A DNA stretch of 10,511 nt from Trachelipus rathkii (GCA_015478945.1 JABUQX010032511.1:17501-28011); one strand, 5' to 3'. Numbered from the stretch's first letter, positions 1 to 8,135 are shown. Numbers and translations are program-made. The notes: generated by a model not told the origin, from the letters alone.

Positions 1-900
1 TATAATTCATAGACTAAGACACATTTCACTCTTCTTTCGTGAAATGACAAAATAATATAGACGAGATTTCAAATCGAAAAATTCACTTCAAATATGATAC
101 ACTGTTACAATACTTGAATAGATAATAAATATTTGACTTACTTCAGACAAATATTATTATTGAAATATAATGGAGATACAGTAAAAGGAATATTCTTCAC
201 AATATTCATAAAGGATTTAAGCATAAATGATGATTTCTTTAGAATATCCCAAAATTACGCTCATTGTTCGGTAACACGTCTCTCTCACTTCACAGTCTGC
301 GCTCAACGTTTTGTTAACACATCATGCTCACTTCACAGGCAATGCTCAACTCCTTACTACATCTGAATCGTCTGCGTTCTCACTCAAACGCTAAATATTG
401 GAACATTTGTTATCTACAGTAGAACATACGTTCTCTTAATTTATTTTGTAATTTTGCTTCGCTTTTCTGTTTTTATATATATCTCTTCTGCCTAGACAAT
501 TATATTTCTTACGAAGGAAAGAATTATCCTTCCTCTCTCAGTAAGAATTTCTATTGCAATAAAATTTTCTTTATACCTTTAGAGGATGTAGGTTTATGTG
601 AGTTTTGGGATTGGGTTTATAATGTAATCAAAAGCTCTTATATCCTAGCTAAAGACGTGTTGATATTGATTGTAGTTCTAAGTAAAATTATATATAATGA
701 TATGAATTCTAAAAAAGAAACTCTTTCTCCTATCTTCTGGTAAACAAGCGCGATCTTGGTGTCTTTTCTATTAATTCCGTTTGTACAGTCTGTTCTGAGT
801 TACAGTTATTTTTACTTTTGACGAATGACTAAAATATAAAATTAAATAATACTATATATATCTCCTTCAAATTGATCTTTAGATTATTCATAACTACAAC
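1..900. other. AT-rich non-coding DNA, no gene recognised
   Basis: No coding stretch here resembles a protein I know. The longest open frame (133-366, +) lacks an ATG at its start and overlaps a degenerate tandem repeat, so it is best read as chance. Base use is fairly even between strands, unlike the T- and G-skewed middle of the window, so this may be ordinary host intergenic or intronic sequence. Apart from the repeat at 258-385 I see no promoter, RNA gene or mobile-element signature. Confidence 0.6.
258..385. repeat. Degenerate ~43-bp tandem repeat, 2 to 3 copies
   Basis: Three landmarks recur at a spacing of 42-43 bases. CGCTCA at 258-263 recurs at 300-305 and, as TGCTCA, at 343-348. 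GTAACAC at 271-277 recurs as GTTAACAC at 313-320. CACTTCACAG at 286-295 is repeated exactly at 329-338. CTCAAC at 302-307 recurs at 345-350. A third unit after 343 is much more diverged and its end is uncertain. This is seen directly. It looks like an old minisatellite fragment with no evidence of function. Confidence 0.6.
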
Positions 901-922
901 ACCTACCATTTAAATGCATTAT

Positions 923-1108
923 TTATATTTTATGTGTGCGCCTCGGGATGCCGCCGACATATGTTTTCCTTATGATTTTTCTTGTCACCTCAAGGTTCGC
1001 GCGCTTGGGCTTCTTGTCGACTTTGTTGTGCAGGCCTGGTGGCGTTGTGGGTCCGCCTAAATTTTGTTTTACTATAAGTAGTAGCTTTAGTGCTGATAAC
1101 AAAAGCAT
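923..1108 (-). CDS. Possible small basic peptide frame, unrecognised
   Basis: This minus-strand frame of 61 codons starts at an ATG and ends at TAA. Residues 1-13 are mostly hydrophobic (MLLLSALKLLLIV), loosely like a signal peptide. The rest is strongly basic, with about 12 Lys/Arg against one Asp and one Glu from residue 19 on. A Gly-Gly-Pro-Thr-Thr-Pro-Pro segment lies at about residues 18-24. Its second half uses GC-rich codons, unlike the surrounding AT-rich DNA, which argues mildly against pure chance. There is no family match from memory and no cysteine. It could be a relic of a retroelement nucleic-acid-binding protein, continuous with the other minus-strand frame at 1141-1428, a small peptide gene, or a chance frame in a GC-richer island. 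I favour a relic or chance. Confidence 0.15.
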   Translation of the reverse strand: MLLLSALKLLLIVKQNLGGPTTPPGLHNKVDKKPKRANLEVTRKIIRKTYVGGIPRRTHKI

Positions 1109-1140
1109 GGCTTTGGTAAGGAGGAAGATGACGAGCGGGT

Positions 1141-1428
1141 TTATGTGATTGTTTGTGGTGTAGATCTAAAACCTTGTATAACTATTATCTTATCATTTCG
1201 TCTCTTTTCCTCCTCTTCTATTGTCCTTTAGTGGTTCATTGCTTTCCCAGGAGTTTCCATGTATTCCTTTGGAGGAACATCTAAGTTCCTAATAGTTTCC
1301 TCATCTAATTTAGACCTCTTGGCCCCCTTAGTATGTCCCTTTTGCTTGTGCTGAAATTCAGTCTCTCTTATCTTATTCTGCTGAGAGCTTGAGGGGGGTA
1401 TATTTATAATTGTATTTAATATTATAAT
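1141..1428 (-). pseudogene. Coding-like Lys/Glu-rich frame with one stop, unrecognised
   Basis: Reading the minus strand from 1428 down to 1141 gives about 95 codons with a single internal TAA at 1230-1228. The best part, 1392-1231, is 54 codons rich in Lys, Glu, Gln and Thr. It includes the motifs KRSKLDEETIRNLDVPP and KEYMETPGKAMNH. After the stop the same frame continues as RTIEEEEKRRNDKI before ending at a TAA at 1143-1141. Such hydrophilic, mixed composition is not what random AT-rich DNA gives, so an old exon or a retroelement ORF1/gag fragment is plausible. There is no obvious start, and Met occurs only late. No family is recognised. The basic frame at 923-1108 lies just downstream on the same strand and may belong to the same relic. 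Confidence 0.25.
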
Positions 1429-1593
1429 TTATATATATGTTCTTATATATAATTATACTACTATATAAATGTTTGTTTTTATCATTTGTGTTTTGTTATT
1501 TTATTTTTTATTTATTATTTATTATATATATATATATTATTTTATATTTATATTATATATATAATATATATATTAATATTTTAAAGTCAATTA
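1429..1593. repeat. TA-rich microsatellite tract
   Basis: This is a long run of TA, ATT and TTTA units with almost no G or C, including uninterrupted TATATA stretches at about 1525-1570. It abuts the GC-richer island at 920-1400. The small open frame that overlaps it (1437-1643, +) is made of Tyr, Ile, Leu and Phe codons from the repeat and is not a gene. Confidence 0.9.
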
Positions 1594-1659
1594 CGCTGGT
1601 TTTTAGAATGATACATAAGGTTACCCATGTTTCTAAGTTCTAACCTTTAGGGTAATATA

Positions 1660-1835
1660 CAAAAATATGCTTTTCATTCTGTTCATAGGCGCTGGTCTGT
1701 AGTGCTCGCGAAGATATTGGCTATGCGCCTTCATATTTAGTTCCCGCCTTTTTAAATTGTTGGCGCTTATATCAATTTTCATAGTGCCACATGAGGGTCG
1801 CTAACTTCTCGGTTGGCGCAATGCTCAGCTCTTGA
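1660..1835. other. GC-richer island between two TA tracts, unrecognised
   Basis: This short block is clearly richer in G and C than its flanks and is bounded on both sides by TA microsatellite. It contains TTGGCGC at about 1761 and 1814, a heptamer also seen at 2231. I read all frames. They are interrupted, and although one + frame runs 14 codons from an ATG near 1792 to a TGA, I recognise no protein. The most likely explanation is an old transposable-element fragment split by microsatellite growth. That is inference. Confidence 0.35.
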
Positions 1836-2005
1836 TATATATATTATTTTTATATTTATATTTATATATTTTTTATTATTTATTATTATCTAATATATAT
1901 ATGATAGTATATTATATATTATTATATTTATATATATATTATTTTTTATTATATCTTATATATTATTTATATATTATATTTATATCTTATTATTAATTTT
2001 ATTAT
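1836..2005. repeat. TA-rich microsatellite tract
   Basis: This is near-pure A/T sequence of TA, TATT and ATT units over about 170 bases, similar in kind to the tract at 1429-1593. The two tracts enclose a GC-richer island. No coding content. Confidence 0.9.
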
Positions 2006-2984
2006 TATTAAGTGTTTTTTTTGAGGTTAAAGTTTTGGTTCATAACTTAGTAAGTAAATAGTTCTTGATTCTTTTCACTTTTTAATATTATTTTTGTAGA
2101 GCTCATCTTCCTTTCTGGTAACTCTTAGTGAAAGTCTAATTGTTGAATGACTTGGTATACTGAGAGTCTGTTTCTTTGTTCCGTTGGTTGGTCGGTAGGT
2201 TTGTTAGTGCCGCTTAAGAATTTAATTCCCTTGGCGCTATTTTAATTCCCTCAGAGATGTCTCACTTCGCTCAAGCTTGCTGTTAGCTCAAATACATATT
2301 ATTAACATCAAAATGAACAAAATTTACGATATTTATTTATATTTTTTTATTGTTTTGTTCACTGCTGCCTACCAATGCATACTTTAATTTTAGCATATAC
2401 TCTCTTATCATCATCGACTTATTATTCTAAAAAATGTGTATTAACAACTCTTGTATTGAAAAAATATGATTTGAGGACAGTGTTTGCGTTCATAATTATT
2501 GGATTTGAGAATTTATATATAGAAAAAAATATTTTTATTGTGGTTATTGACGGAGAGAGAAACTTTAGGATAGTTATATATTATTGGAGAGTCATTTGAG
2601 TATTATGTGCATTTATATTATAATCTTTGATATATGAATTAAAGCATGAAATAATTATATATTGTAATTTACATAATAAGTATTATATTTTAAGGGACTA
2701 AGTATATAGGTATTTTATTTTGTTGGTTTATATATTATGTTTTTACTATATTTTTTATATAATATTATATTTGTTTTATGTTATATTTATTTTTTGGGTT
2801 TTGTGTGGTGGTGTATTATAGGTTTTTAATGAGTGAGGTGTTTGTTGATTATTTTTTATTATAAGTTATATTTATTATATAATTATAGAGCTTAGTAAAT
2901 TCTTGATATATCTATATTTTTATTTTCGGTATTTATCTGTAACATTTTCTCTGATTTTTTATCTGTGTTTTATAATGTTAGTAT
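2006..2984. other. T-rich non-coding DNA
   Basis: There is no recognisable gene. At 2085-2300 composition is mixed and includes a small direct repeat (separate entry). From about 2600 onward the + strand becomes strongly T-over-A and G-over-C, with many ATTATA and TTTATT units. The open frame at 2375-2599 (+) shows no recognisable domain and is judged chance in AT-rich DNA. Confidence 0.6.
2221..2251. repeat. Short direct repeat TTTAATTCCCT, period 20
   Basis: TTTAATTCCCT at 2221-2231 is repeated exactly at 2241-2251, with TGGCGCTA between the copies. The intervening bases resemble the TTGGCGC seen in the island at 1660-1835. It may be a duplication footprint or a small microsatellite seed. 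No function can be assigned. Confidence 0.6.
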
Positions 2985-3075
2985 TTTATTTATTTTTATA
3001 TATAGTATTATATATATGTATTTTAATTTTATTTGTTATATATATATATTAAATATTTTATGTTATATATATAAC
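2985..3075. repeat. TA microsatellite tract
   Basis: Repeated TATATA runs, interrupted by TTTTAATTTTATTTG, end in the small palindrome GTTATATATATAAC at about 3063-3076. It is one of a series of TA tracts to the left of the retroelement relic. Confidence 0.8.
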
Positions 3076-3650
3076 AGGATTTGTTATACTTCTATTAGTT
3101 AAGGTCGTTAATATAAAACTCTTGGTTTTTTTTTAATGGTGTTTTTTGGTTGAAAAAAAATATCACGGTTTGTTTTATTAAGGACTGAAACTTACTATTG
3201 TTTTTTGTGTTTTGTTGTGTGGGTTTTGTCCTGTCGTATTTTACTTGGCTCTTTTTATTATTATTGTAATAGTTTTGTTGTTTAAATTATAGTCATACGT
3301 ATAGTTAATAGATTTTGGCTTGCTGAGGCTGTTCATTAGTTGGTACGTTTTTTGTTTTTATATTCTTTATTGATTTGTTATTGTATATTATATTTATTAT
3401 TTATTCTTTATAGTTTGTTTATTTATTGTGGTGGTGGTTGTGTTTTTTTGAGTATTATTATATATTGTTTATTTTTTAGATACGGCGTTAGAGTAGTTTA
3501 TACTATTATATATAGGCTTGTGGTTTTATGTTAGCTTTATATGTTTAGGTTTTATATGACGTTTTTGTATCGGTTATTATGTTTATATATATTATATAGT
3601 TTATATAGATATATGAATATTATTGCTCTAAAAAATGGAATGGTTATACA
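3076..3650. other. T-rich flank of the retroelement relic
   Basis: The + strand is extremely T-rich with some G and very little C. It ends in TA units at about 3580-3620, just before composition switches to the G-rich retroelement. The 5' coding part expected for a complete element is not visible here. The open frame at 3340-3534 (+) consists of Leu, Tyr, Phe, Ile and Val codons forced by composition. I see no gene. Confidence 0.6.
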
Positions 3651-3654
3651 GTGG

Positions 3655-4030
3655 TTTTTGCGTGTCCGTCAAGGAGGAATAATGAGAAAGTGGTTTTAGG
3701 GAAGTGTGTATGTGATTTCTGTGAGGGGAGTAGGTATGTTGTAAGTAATTACTTGTTTCTTTAAACCAGAGAGTATCTCATAAGTATAACTAGAGTTGGT
3801 GGTGTAGCGGGTTTAGTAGTATTGTGTATGCTTTGGTTTGACGTGATAAGTTATTGTTTTATTGTTTTGTGAGTGTTGGTGAAGAAGGAGAATGTTGAAG
3901 TATGTGTTGGATGTTAAATCATGTGATGGGTTTTTAGGATAATTGGGGATTTTTTCGGTAACCATTATTGTTTTGTACTATGTAAAATTAATTTAGTGGG
4001 TAGATCTTCGGAAATGTGAGAGGTAAGTGT
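3655..4030 (+). pseudogene. Endonuclease-domain remnant of the retrotransposon
   Basis: This is the most decayed recognisable domain. A reading at 3692-3741 gives a GF..V pattern, then, one frame over, RGVGML. That resembles the GFKLYY...NGVGI block near the N-terminus of RTE-type APE endonucleases. At 3907-3933 the bases GTTGGATGTTAAATCATG follow the codon pattern of the catalytic GDLNAHVG block with two small indels. At about 3971-3990 a TTTTGTACTATG stretch matches the later FCTMxxL region. The expected N-terminal TWNV-type motif upstream of 3655 is absent, with TA-rich sequence in its place, so the domain appears 5'-truncated or overwritten. Each match alone is weak; their order and position upstream of a clear reverse transcriptase is what supports the call. 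Confidence 0.45.
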
Positions 4031-4938
4031 GATTCGGAAGGAGTGGGTAAATTATTTCAAGAGTGAGAAGTTTTTTTAGTGAACAAGGTAATTAACGGAT
4101 AGTATGGAAAGAACTGTCTCGTCAAGTAAATCTCTTCAGTGAATGTGAACAAGGTTGTAATATCTTAATAAAATGTGAAAGTTCAATTTATTAGCAGTGG
4201 CAAAAGTATTTATGTGGGGTGCATAAGTATGGAACGTTTTAATGTTTACAGTGATGGTATTCAATAAAGAGGTGATGTATGCGGTTAAAAGTAAAAAAGA
4301 AGCGTGGTTGAATCTTAGTTCTTATTATAGAAATGAATGAAGTTCAAAAGAAAGATTGCTTGGTAATTATATGAAGTGAGGAAAAAGGATGCTAAATAGA
4401 TGCATACGTACAGAAAAAATTGAACAGTTTGGAAGGGAGATGAATGGTGGGCTCATACAAGGGAATAGGAAGCTCTCTTCTCTGGAAGGAAGTGCGTGGA
4501 AGATTATAAGAATTAGAATATAGTTGGGAACCTGCTTAGAATTAATCGAATAGGACTGGTTGTTTTTGTAAAATTGATGAATCATGGCTTTATGATTATG
4601 ATCCTAAGACTAAGCAGCAGTCGTCGCAATTGTATTAATATTGTGCAGTAATTTGAATAAGGTGATAATGAAACTGTGTGTGGGTTTGATGGTACATAAT
4701 CAGTGATATTAGGTATTTTTGGGGAATGAGGTTTATTAGCTTAAGAGTAATATGAAATATGTAGACTTATAATTCTTATGAAAACTCTTTATATTAATAC
4801 TCTGCAGGTAATGATGAATTAACGGGTATTTATTACTAAAAGAATAGAAGATAAAATTGAGATTCATGGTATTCTTACGAAGTTGTCGTAATATATTGAT
4901 AATCAATGGGTAAAGATTTCCAAGGATTTTGATGGAGA
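4031..4938 (+). pseudogene. Linker region between endonuclease and RT remnants
   Basis: Only one block here is readable with some confidence. At 4433-4507 one frame gives KGDEWW, then after about ten residues and one stop a basic/aromatic stretch ending EDYKN. This matches the EWW...E/K..F..W......Y..Y pattern that RTE-type proteins carry between endonuclease and reverse transcriptase. The rest, including the expected SDH catalytic motif of the endonuclease around 4200, cannot be read. Near 4900-4935 a degenerate W-x-P-x-D-W-like lead into the RT may be present but is not secure. The region is G-rich and C-poor on the + strand like the rest of the element. Confidence 0.4.
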
Positions 4939-4939
4939 G

Positions 4940-5670
4940 CAGTATTTATTACCCTATATATACGGGTAAGTGGACGATATAAGGGAATCTGTTAGAAATT
5001 ATAGGGTTTTTTAGTTTTATTGCGTGTTTGTAGGAAAGATATATTTGCTGGTTGTTTTTGGCTCGAACAGAGATCGCCGAGTGATCTGAATGTGACCTTG
5101 ATTTGTTGAAGTAACATAGGTTGCGTTTAGGAGTAGTAGAGATGTGTGGATCAAATCTTAAGTTTGAATCATATTGATAGATAAAATGGGAAAGAGGAAG
5201 TATAAATTGTATTCTAGGTTTTATGGATTGCAACAGGGGTATGATAGGGTTAATAGGGAAGGTCTATGGCAGGTGTTTAGTGATATATAGTGGTGGGATA
5301 GGCTTTCTCTGAATGGATCAAAAGAGTATCACGATAGTCGAGGCGTGTGTTTAGTAATAATGGTGTCAGAAGGTTGATTGGTTTGAAGTATTCAATAGCG
5401 GAGTGAGGCAAGGGTTGTGGTTATTCTTCCTTGGTTAATTCAATTTGGTATTATGATGGGGTTATGAAGAGAATTGAAGTGGGTGTGAAGGAAATGGTGT
5501 TAGAATGAATGGGAATGGAGGGCGCCCTTGCCTCGGTGATCCTATTAATATGCGGTGATTTGGTTTTTTCTGTGGCGAATCTGAAGAGTTTGAGAGGTTG
5601 GTAGAGAGATTTGGCAGGGTGTGTAAATGGAGGGGTTTGAAAGTAAACAGTAGATAGAGCGTTTAGGCGG
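4940..5670 (+). pseudogene. Reverse transcriptase core remnant
   Basis: This is the clearest part of the element. RT blocks appear in order: a degenerate VPLYKGKG at about 4948-4970; NYR (4997-5005) followed by VGKIY (5030-5044) in the same frame; FRSSR (5126-5140), then two bases, then CVDQI (5143-5157). A 23-codon open stretch FMDLQQGYDRVNREGLWQV (5220-5276) follows, matching the FMDLEKAYDRVNRE block with its first catalytic Asp kept. Then come SGVRQG (5397-5414), YDGVMKRIEVGV (5452-5487), a frameshifted YADD box, and 28 codons from CGESEE to KVNSR (5571-5654) ending at a TAG. At least four frame changes and several stops interrupt it. No active enzyme could be made. Confidence 0.85.
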
Positions 5671-5689
5671 TTTTATGGGTGGGGTGATG

Positions 5690-6450
5690 AGGGACGTCTC
5701 AGTGTGGAAGGGTTAGTAGGAGGTGAGGTGTGGAGGGCTGGGAAACAGTTGATGTGTCTGATCTTTATATATTTTATGTGTATATGTTGTATTTATGAAG
5801 GTGAACGGAGATGGATCTAGTGGGAGGGTTCGAGTTAGTGAGAAGTGGTGTGTAGAGTGCGCAGGAAGGTGGCGTGGGTGTTTGTTGGATTATTTAATTC
5901 GTTGTCGGGTGATATTTAATATTGGACTAGAGTTTGTTAGAATGTGTTTTGTCTTGCTAGGGTCGCTTGACGATTGAGGGTATTGTTGTTTACGGCTGTG
6001 TTATTGTATAGTGTTAGATGCGAGGAGCTTATTGTGGTCTGGATAAGAAGCTATAAAGGGGTTTTCGGTAGAGAGTTCGAATGTTGGAATGGTATGGACA
6101 ATTCTTAATGGTGCTATTCAGTGTTGTGAGAAGATTATTGTGAAGAGGAGAAGCATATTTAGGAGAGTTTTGTGGTGGTGAAGAAAGGGGTAAACGAAAA
6201 GAATTGATGAGGAAGTATATTGGAGATGGTGTGTCAGTGGTGAAAGTGATGATGATAGTTCGGGGTTTAAGCAGATGTATAGGTTGGCATGACAGCTTTT
6301 GGGAAGGAGTTTCTGTGGTGTTTAGTGAAGGGGGGCTATGAGTGGATTGAGTCAGTAAACTGAAAATTGTCTGAGAGGAGAGAAATGTGAGTTTGGCAGC
6401 GTCGAGATAAAGGTGCCTAATAACGAGAGTAATGGCGGGCGTGTGTTGAG
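5690..6450 (+). pseudogene. C-terminal region of the retrotransposon protein, remnant
   Basis: Blocks typical of the region after the RT core in RTE-like proteins can be followed here. VSDLYI (5754-5771) sits where the VSEFKYLG block belongs. RRKVA (5860-5874) matches the CRRKVASGR block. MDN (6094-6102) starts the degenerate MDNLRGLLG block. VKKGVNE (6178-6198) is followed, after one extra base, by RIDEE, then WRW (6200-6229), equivalent to VKKGVDERIDE.VLRWFGHV. WIESVN (6343-6360) matches W-I-D-S-V. CLRGE (about 6368-6382) and RE-stop-WRACV (6424-6447) correspond to the terminal DR..WR..V. The combined order makes the assignment strong although each piece is short. The 202-codon open frame on the opposite strand (6637-6029) is only its shadow. 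Confidence 0.75.
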
Positions 6451-6790
6451 TTGGGTTCTGTATTGGTTGTGGTCCGGGGGCTGGGTCTAGTGGGATGAAC
6501 CTCGAAGCACGTACTCTGATTTTTTTGCATAGGTGGAGGGTCCGTCTTGCTATTCTCCGTAAGCTTATAGGGTGGTTTTTTTTTTGATACTGTCTTGACG
6601 AGTTCTTACTAATTTTAAGGGGTTTTGGGTTTAGCATGGAGGGGTTGTGTGTAAGGTCGAGGTGCTTTTTTGTTAAGCTTTGTCATTTTGTGGTCTCGTT
6701 CTAACTTGGGTTGCTTGCTTTTCTTTTCTGAGTGACTTGTTACGACCTTACGTGACCTTGAGTCTGGAGGGAGAATAAAGGTATGATCTG
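6451..6790 (+). other. Probable 3' tail of the retrotransposon
   Basis: Past the terminal WRACV remnant the sense strand stays G- and T-rich for about 300 bases, with no further protein motif except a possible GMNL at 6490-6501. It includes a run of T (6571-6580) and a CTTACGTGACCTTGAGTC stretch near 6747-6764. Composition changes to TA-rich repeat at about 6790, which I take as the likely 3' limit. No target-site duplication or clear terminal repeat can be identified, partly because the left boundary is lost. Confidence 0.4.
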
Positions 6791-7440
6791 AAGATATATT
6801 ATAGTATTGATTATTTTTTGTATATGTTATAGGGTAGGTTATATTTTTAGCTTACTTTGCTCTCTGTTGATAGGTATTTGAGTTATTGATTATATGATAT
6901 ATATATTATTATAGTATTTGATATTAGCTAGTTTTCTGTGTTATAATTGTAGTTGGTTATTTGTATATATATTAAGTTAGATATTTTTTATTTATATACT
7001 ATGTGATTATTATTATTATATTTATATGATATTATTATGTTTGTTATACTTTAACTAATCTGTTGGTTCTCGGTTGGTGTGGCCTAATATTATATTATGT
7101 ATTTATATATATAGTATATTATGTTTATTTACTATTAGTAATTTTTTTGGCAGTAGTTTTTATAGTCGTATGTTTTGTATATATATGTATAGTATATTTT
7201 ATAGTTTTATTTATATTGTTATTTTTATATATTATTAGAGTTGTTTGTTTTTTTTAGGTTTATTATTTTATTATGCTTATTATATATATCAGTTGTATAA
7301 TTGTCTATGTACAGATAAATTGTGTATTATTATTATTATATATTATTATATATTTGGGTAAAACATTAGGTGCGTGTATAATATTATATATAGTTTATAG
7401 TTTAGTTTTAACGTTATAGGTAATTTCAATTTGAATGATG
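6790..7440. repeat. TA/TTA-rich microsatellite region
   Basis: Mostly TATATA, TTATTA and ATTATT units with a strong T-over-A bias on the + strand. The densest parts are about 6895-6915, 7005-7035, 7085-7135 and 7325-7355. The 64-codon frame at 7063-7257 (+) is a hydrophobic string of Val, Ile, Tyr and Phe produced by the repeat, not a membrane protein gene. The region mirrors the TA-rich flank left of the retroelement relic. Confidence 0.75.
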
Positions 7441-7910
7441 ACATTAATAATAAAAATAAATAACTAATAAATGCATAAATAATCTATAAATAAGAATATT
7501 AGAACGTTTGGAGATCATATATTTATATTGCCTTTTATTTTAGCTATAGATGAAAATCTTTATTTCTGGAGTACTAAAGCTCTACTTGTTAATATTGCTA
7601 TACCTCTTTTTCTATAACATATTTAATGTGTGTTTTACTGTATTTTAATGCGGAAAAGGCTACATTAAGAATAATTCAAGTAAACGTTTCATTAGGGCAT
7701 AAAAAAATTTTTAAGAAAGAGAAAAGAATGTTAAGTGACAGATATTTCTTTTCATGTCTGTCAAAAAAAATAATGTTTTGTATTTTGAAAAAATACGGTT
7801 TTTTGTAAAATGCCAAATTATCAATAACTATTCATTACTTTAGATATTATGTAATTTATGGATTTTATATCGTTTTGTACCTTTCTTGATATGTATTTGT
7901 TTATATTTTA
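7441..7910. other. AT-rich non-coding DNA
   Basis: The start is A-rich and contains several ATAAATA-type units (about 7455-7495). It includes two small hairpins: TGACAGA/TCTGTCA (7736-7742 and 7757-7763), and GTATTTT/AAAATAC (7780-7786 and 7790-7796). I recognise no gene. The open frame at 7626-7808 (+) is ordinary for such DNA. Confidence 0.6.
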
Positions 7911-8135
7911 TGAGGGGAGTGGGTATGTTCTGTGTTTCGATATCCATTATGCTGTGTTTTCGGGGGTTAAGTTTGGATTATATATTTTATAATTACTACT
8001 ATAGTGTTTTATTATAGAGCTGTAGTATATTATATATATAGTGAGGTAGCTTCTATGGGAATAGTTAGGTTTGTTTTGTACTTATTTACTATTATTTTTT
8101 TTATGTGTAATATTTTTGGTTGAGTTAGAGGTGGT
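7911..8135. other. Short G-rich island followed by TA-rich DNA
   Basis: The first 70 bases are G-rich on the + strand, like the retroelement, and begin with a 19-mer that differs by one base from 3722-3740 in the endonuclease remnant. After 7980 the sequence returns to TATATA-type DNA. It may be a small second fragment of the same element, but no further protein motif can be read. Confidence 0.3.

Larger units (their letters stand above)
3655..6500 (+). mobile_element. Decayed non-LTR retrotransposon, RTE-like (endonuclease plus reverse transcriptase)
   Basis: This is a dead copy of an element whose single polyprotein nicks target DNA with an APE-like endonuclease and copies its RNA by target-primed reverse transcription. 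Read on the + strand across frameshifts, family motifs occur in the right order. They are GF...RGVGM (about 3692-3738), a GDLN-like stretch (about 3913), a WW linker motif (4445-4450), NYR...VGKIY (4997-5044) and FRSSR/CVDQI (5126-5157). FMDL..GYDRVNRE (5220-5261), SGVRQG (5397-5414), a broken YADD box (about 5549), CGESEE (5571-5588), RRKVA (5860-5874), RIDEE..WRW (6200-6229) and a terminal WRA.V (6433-6447) follow. The roughly 2.8-kb span fits the usual ~1000-residue RTE-like protein. Many stops and indels show it is inactive. The G-rich, C-poor sense strand contrasts with its TA-rich flanks. The RTE-like assignment is from memory of family motifs; another EN/RT non-LTR clade is possible. 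Confidence 0.85.

Noticed and set aside
4949..5233. 94-codon minus-strand open frame
   Set aside because: Antisense shadow of the reverse transcriptase core, which is readable on the + strand at the same positions.
5820..5845. GGTTCGAGTT, similar to a tRNA B box
   Set aside because: No matching A box, cloverleaf or acceptor stem nearby; it falls inside the retroelement coding remnant.
5795..5977. 60-codon + strand open frame
   Set aside because: It is one frame of the decayed retroelement; the correct frame here reads RRKVA, shifted relative to it.
6029..6637. 202-codon open frame on the minus strand, the longest in the window
   Set aside because: It lies exactly opposite the C-terminal remnant of the retrotransposon. 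The sense strand is C-poor and G-rich, which removes stops from this antisense frame, and the translation is a Pro/Thr/Ser/His-rich string with no family features.
7063..7257. Hydrophobic 64-codon frame that could suggest a membrane protein
   Set aside because: Composed of TA/TTA microsatellite codons (Val, Ile, Tyr, Phe); no start context and no flanking coding sequence.
7730..7810. Hairpins followed by a T run, terminator-like
   Set aside because: Short AT-only stems with T runs are expected by chance here, and the window is not bacterial, so a rho-independent terminator has no context.
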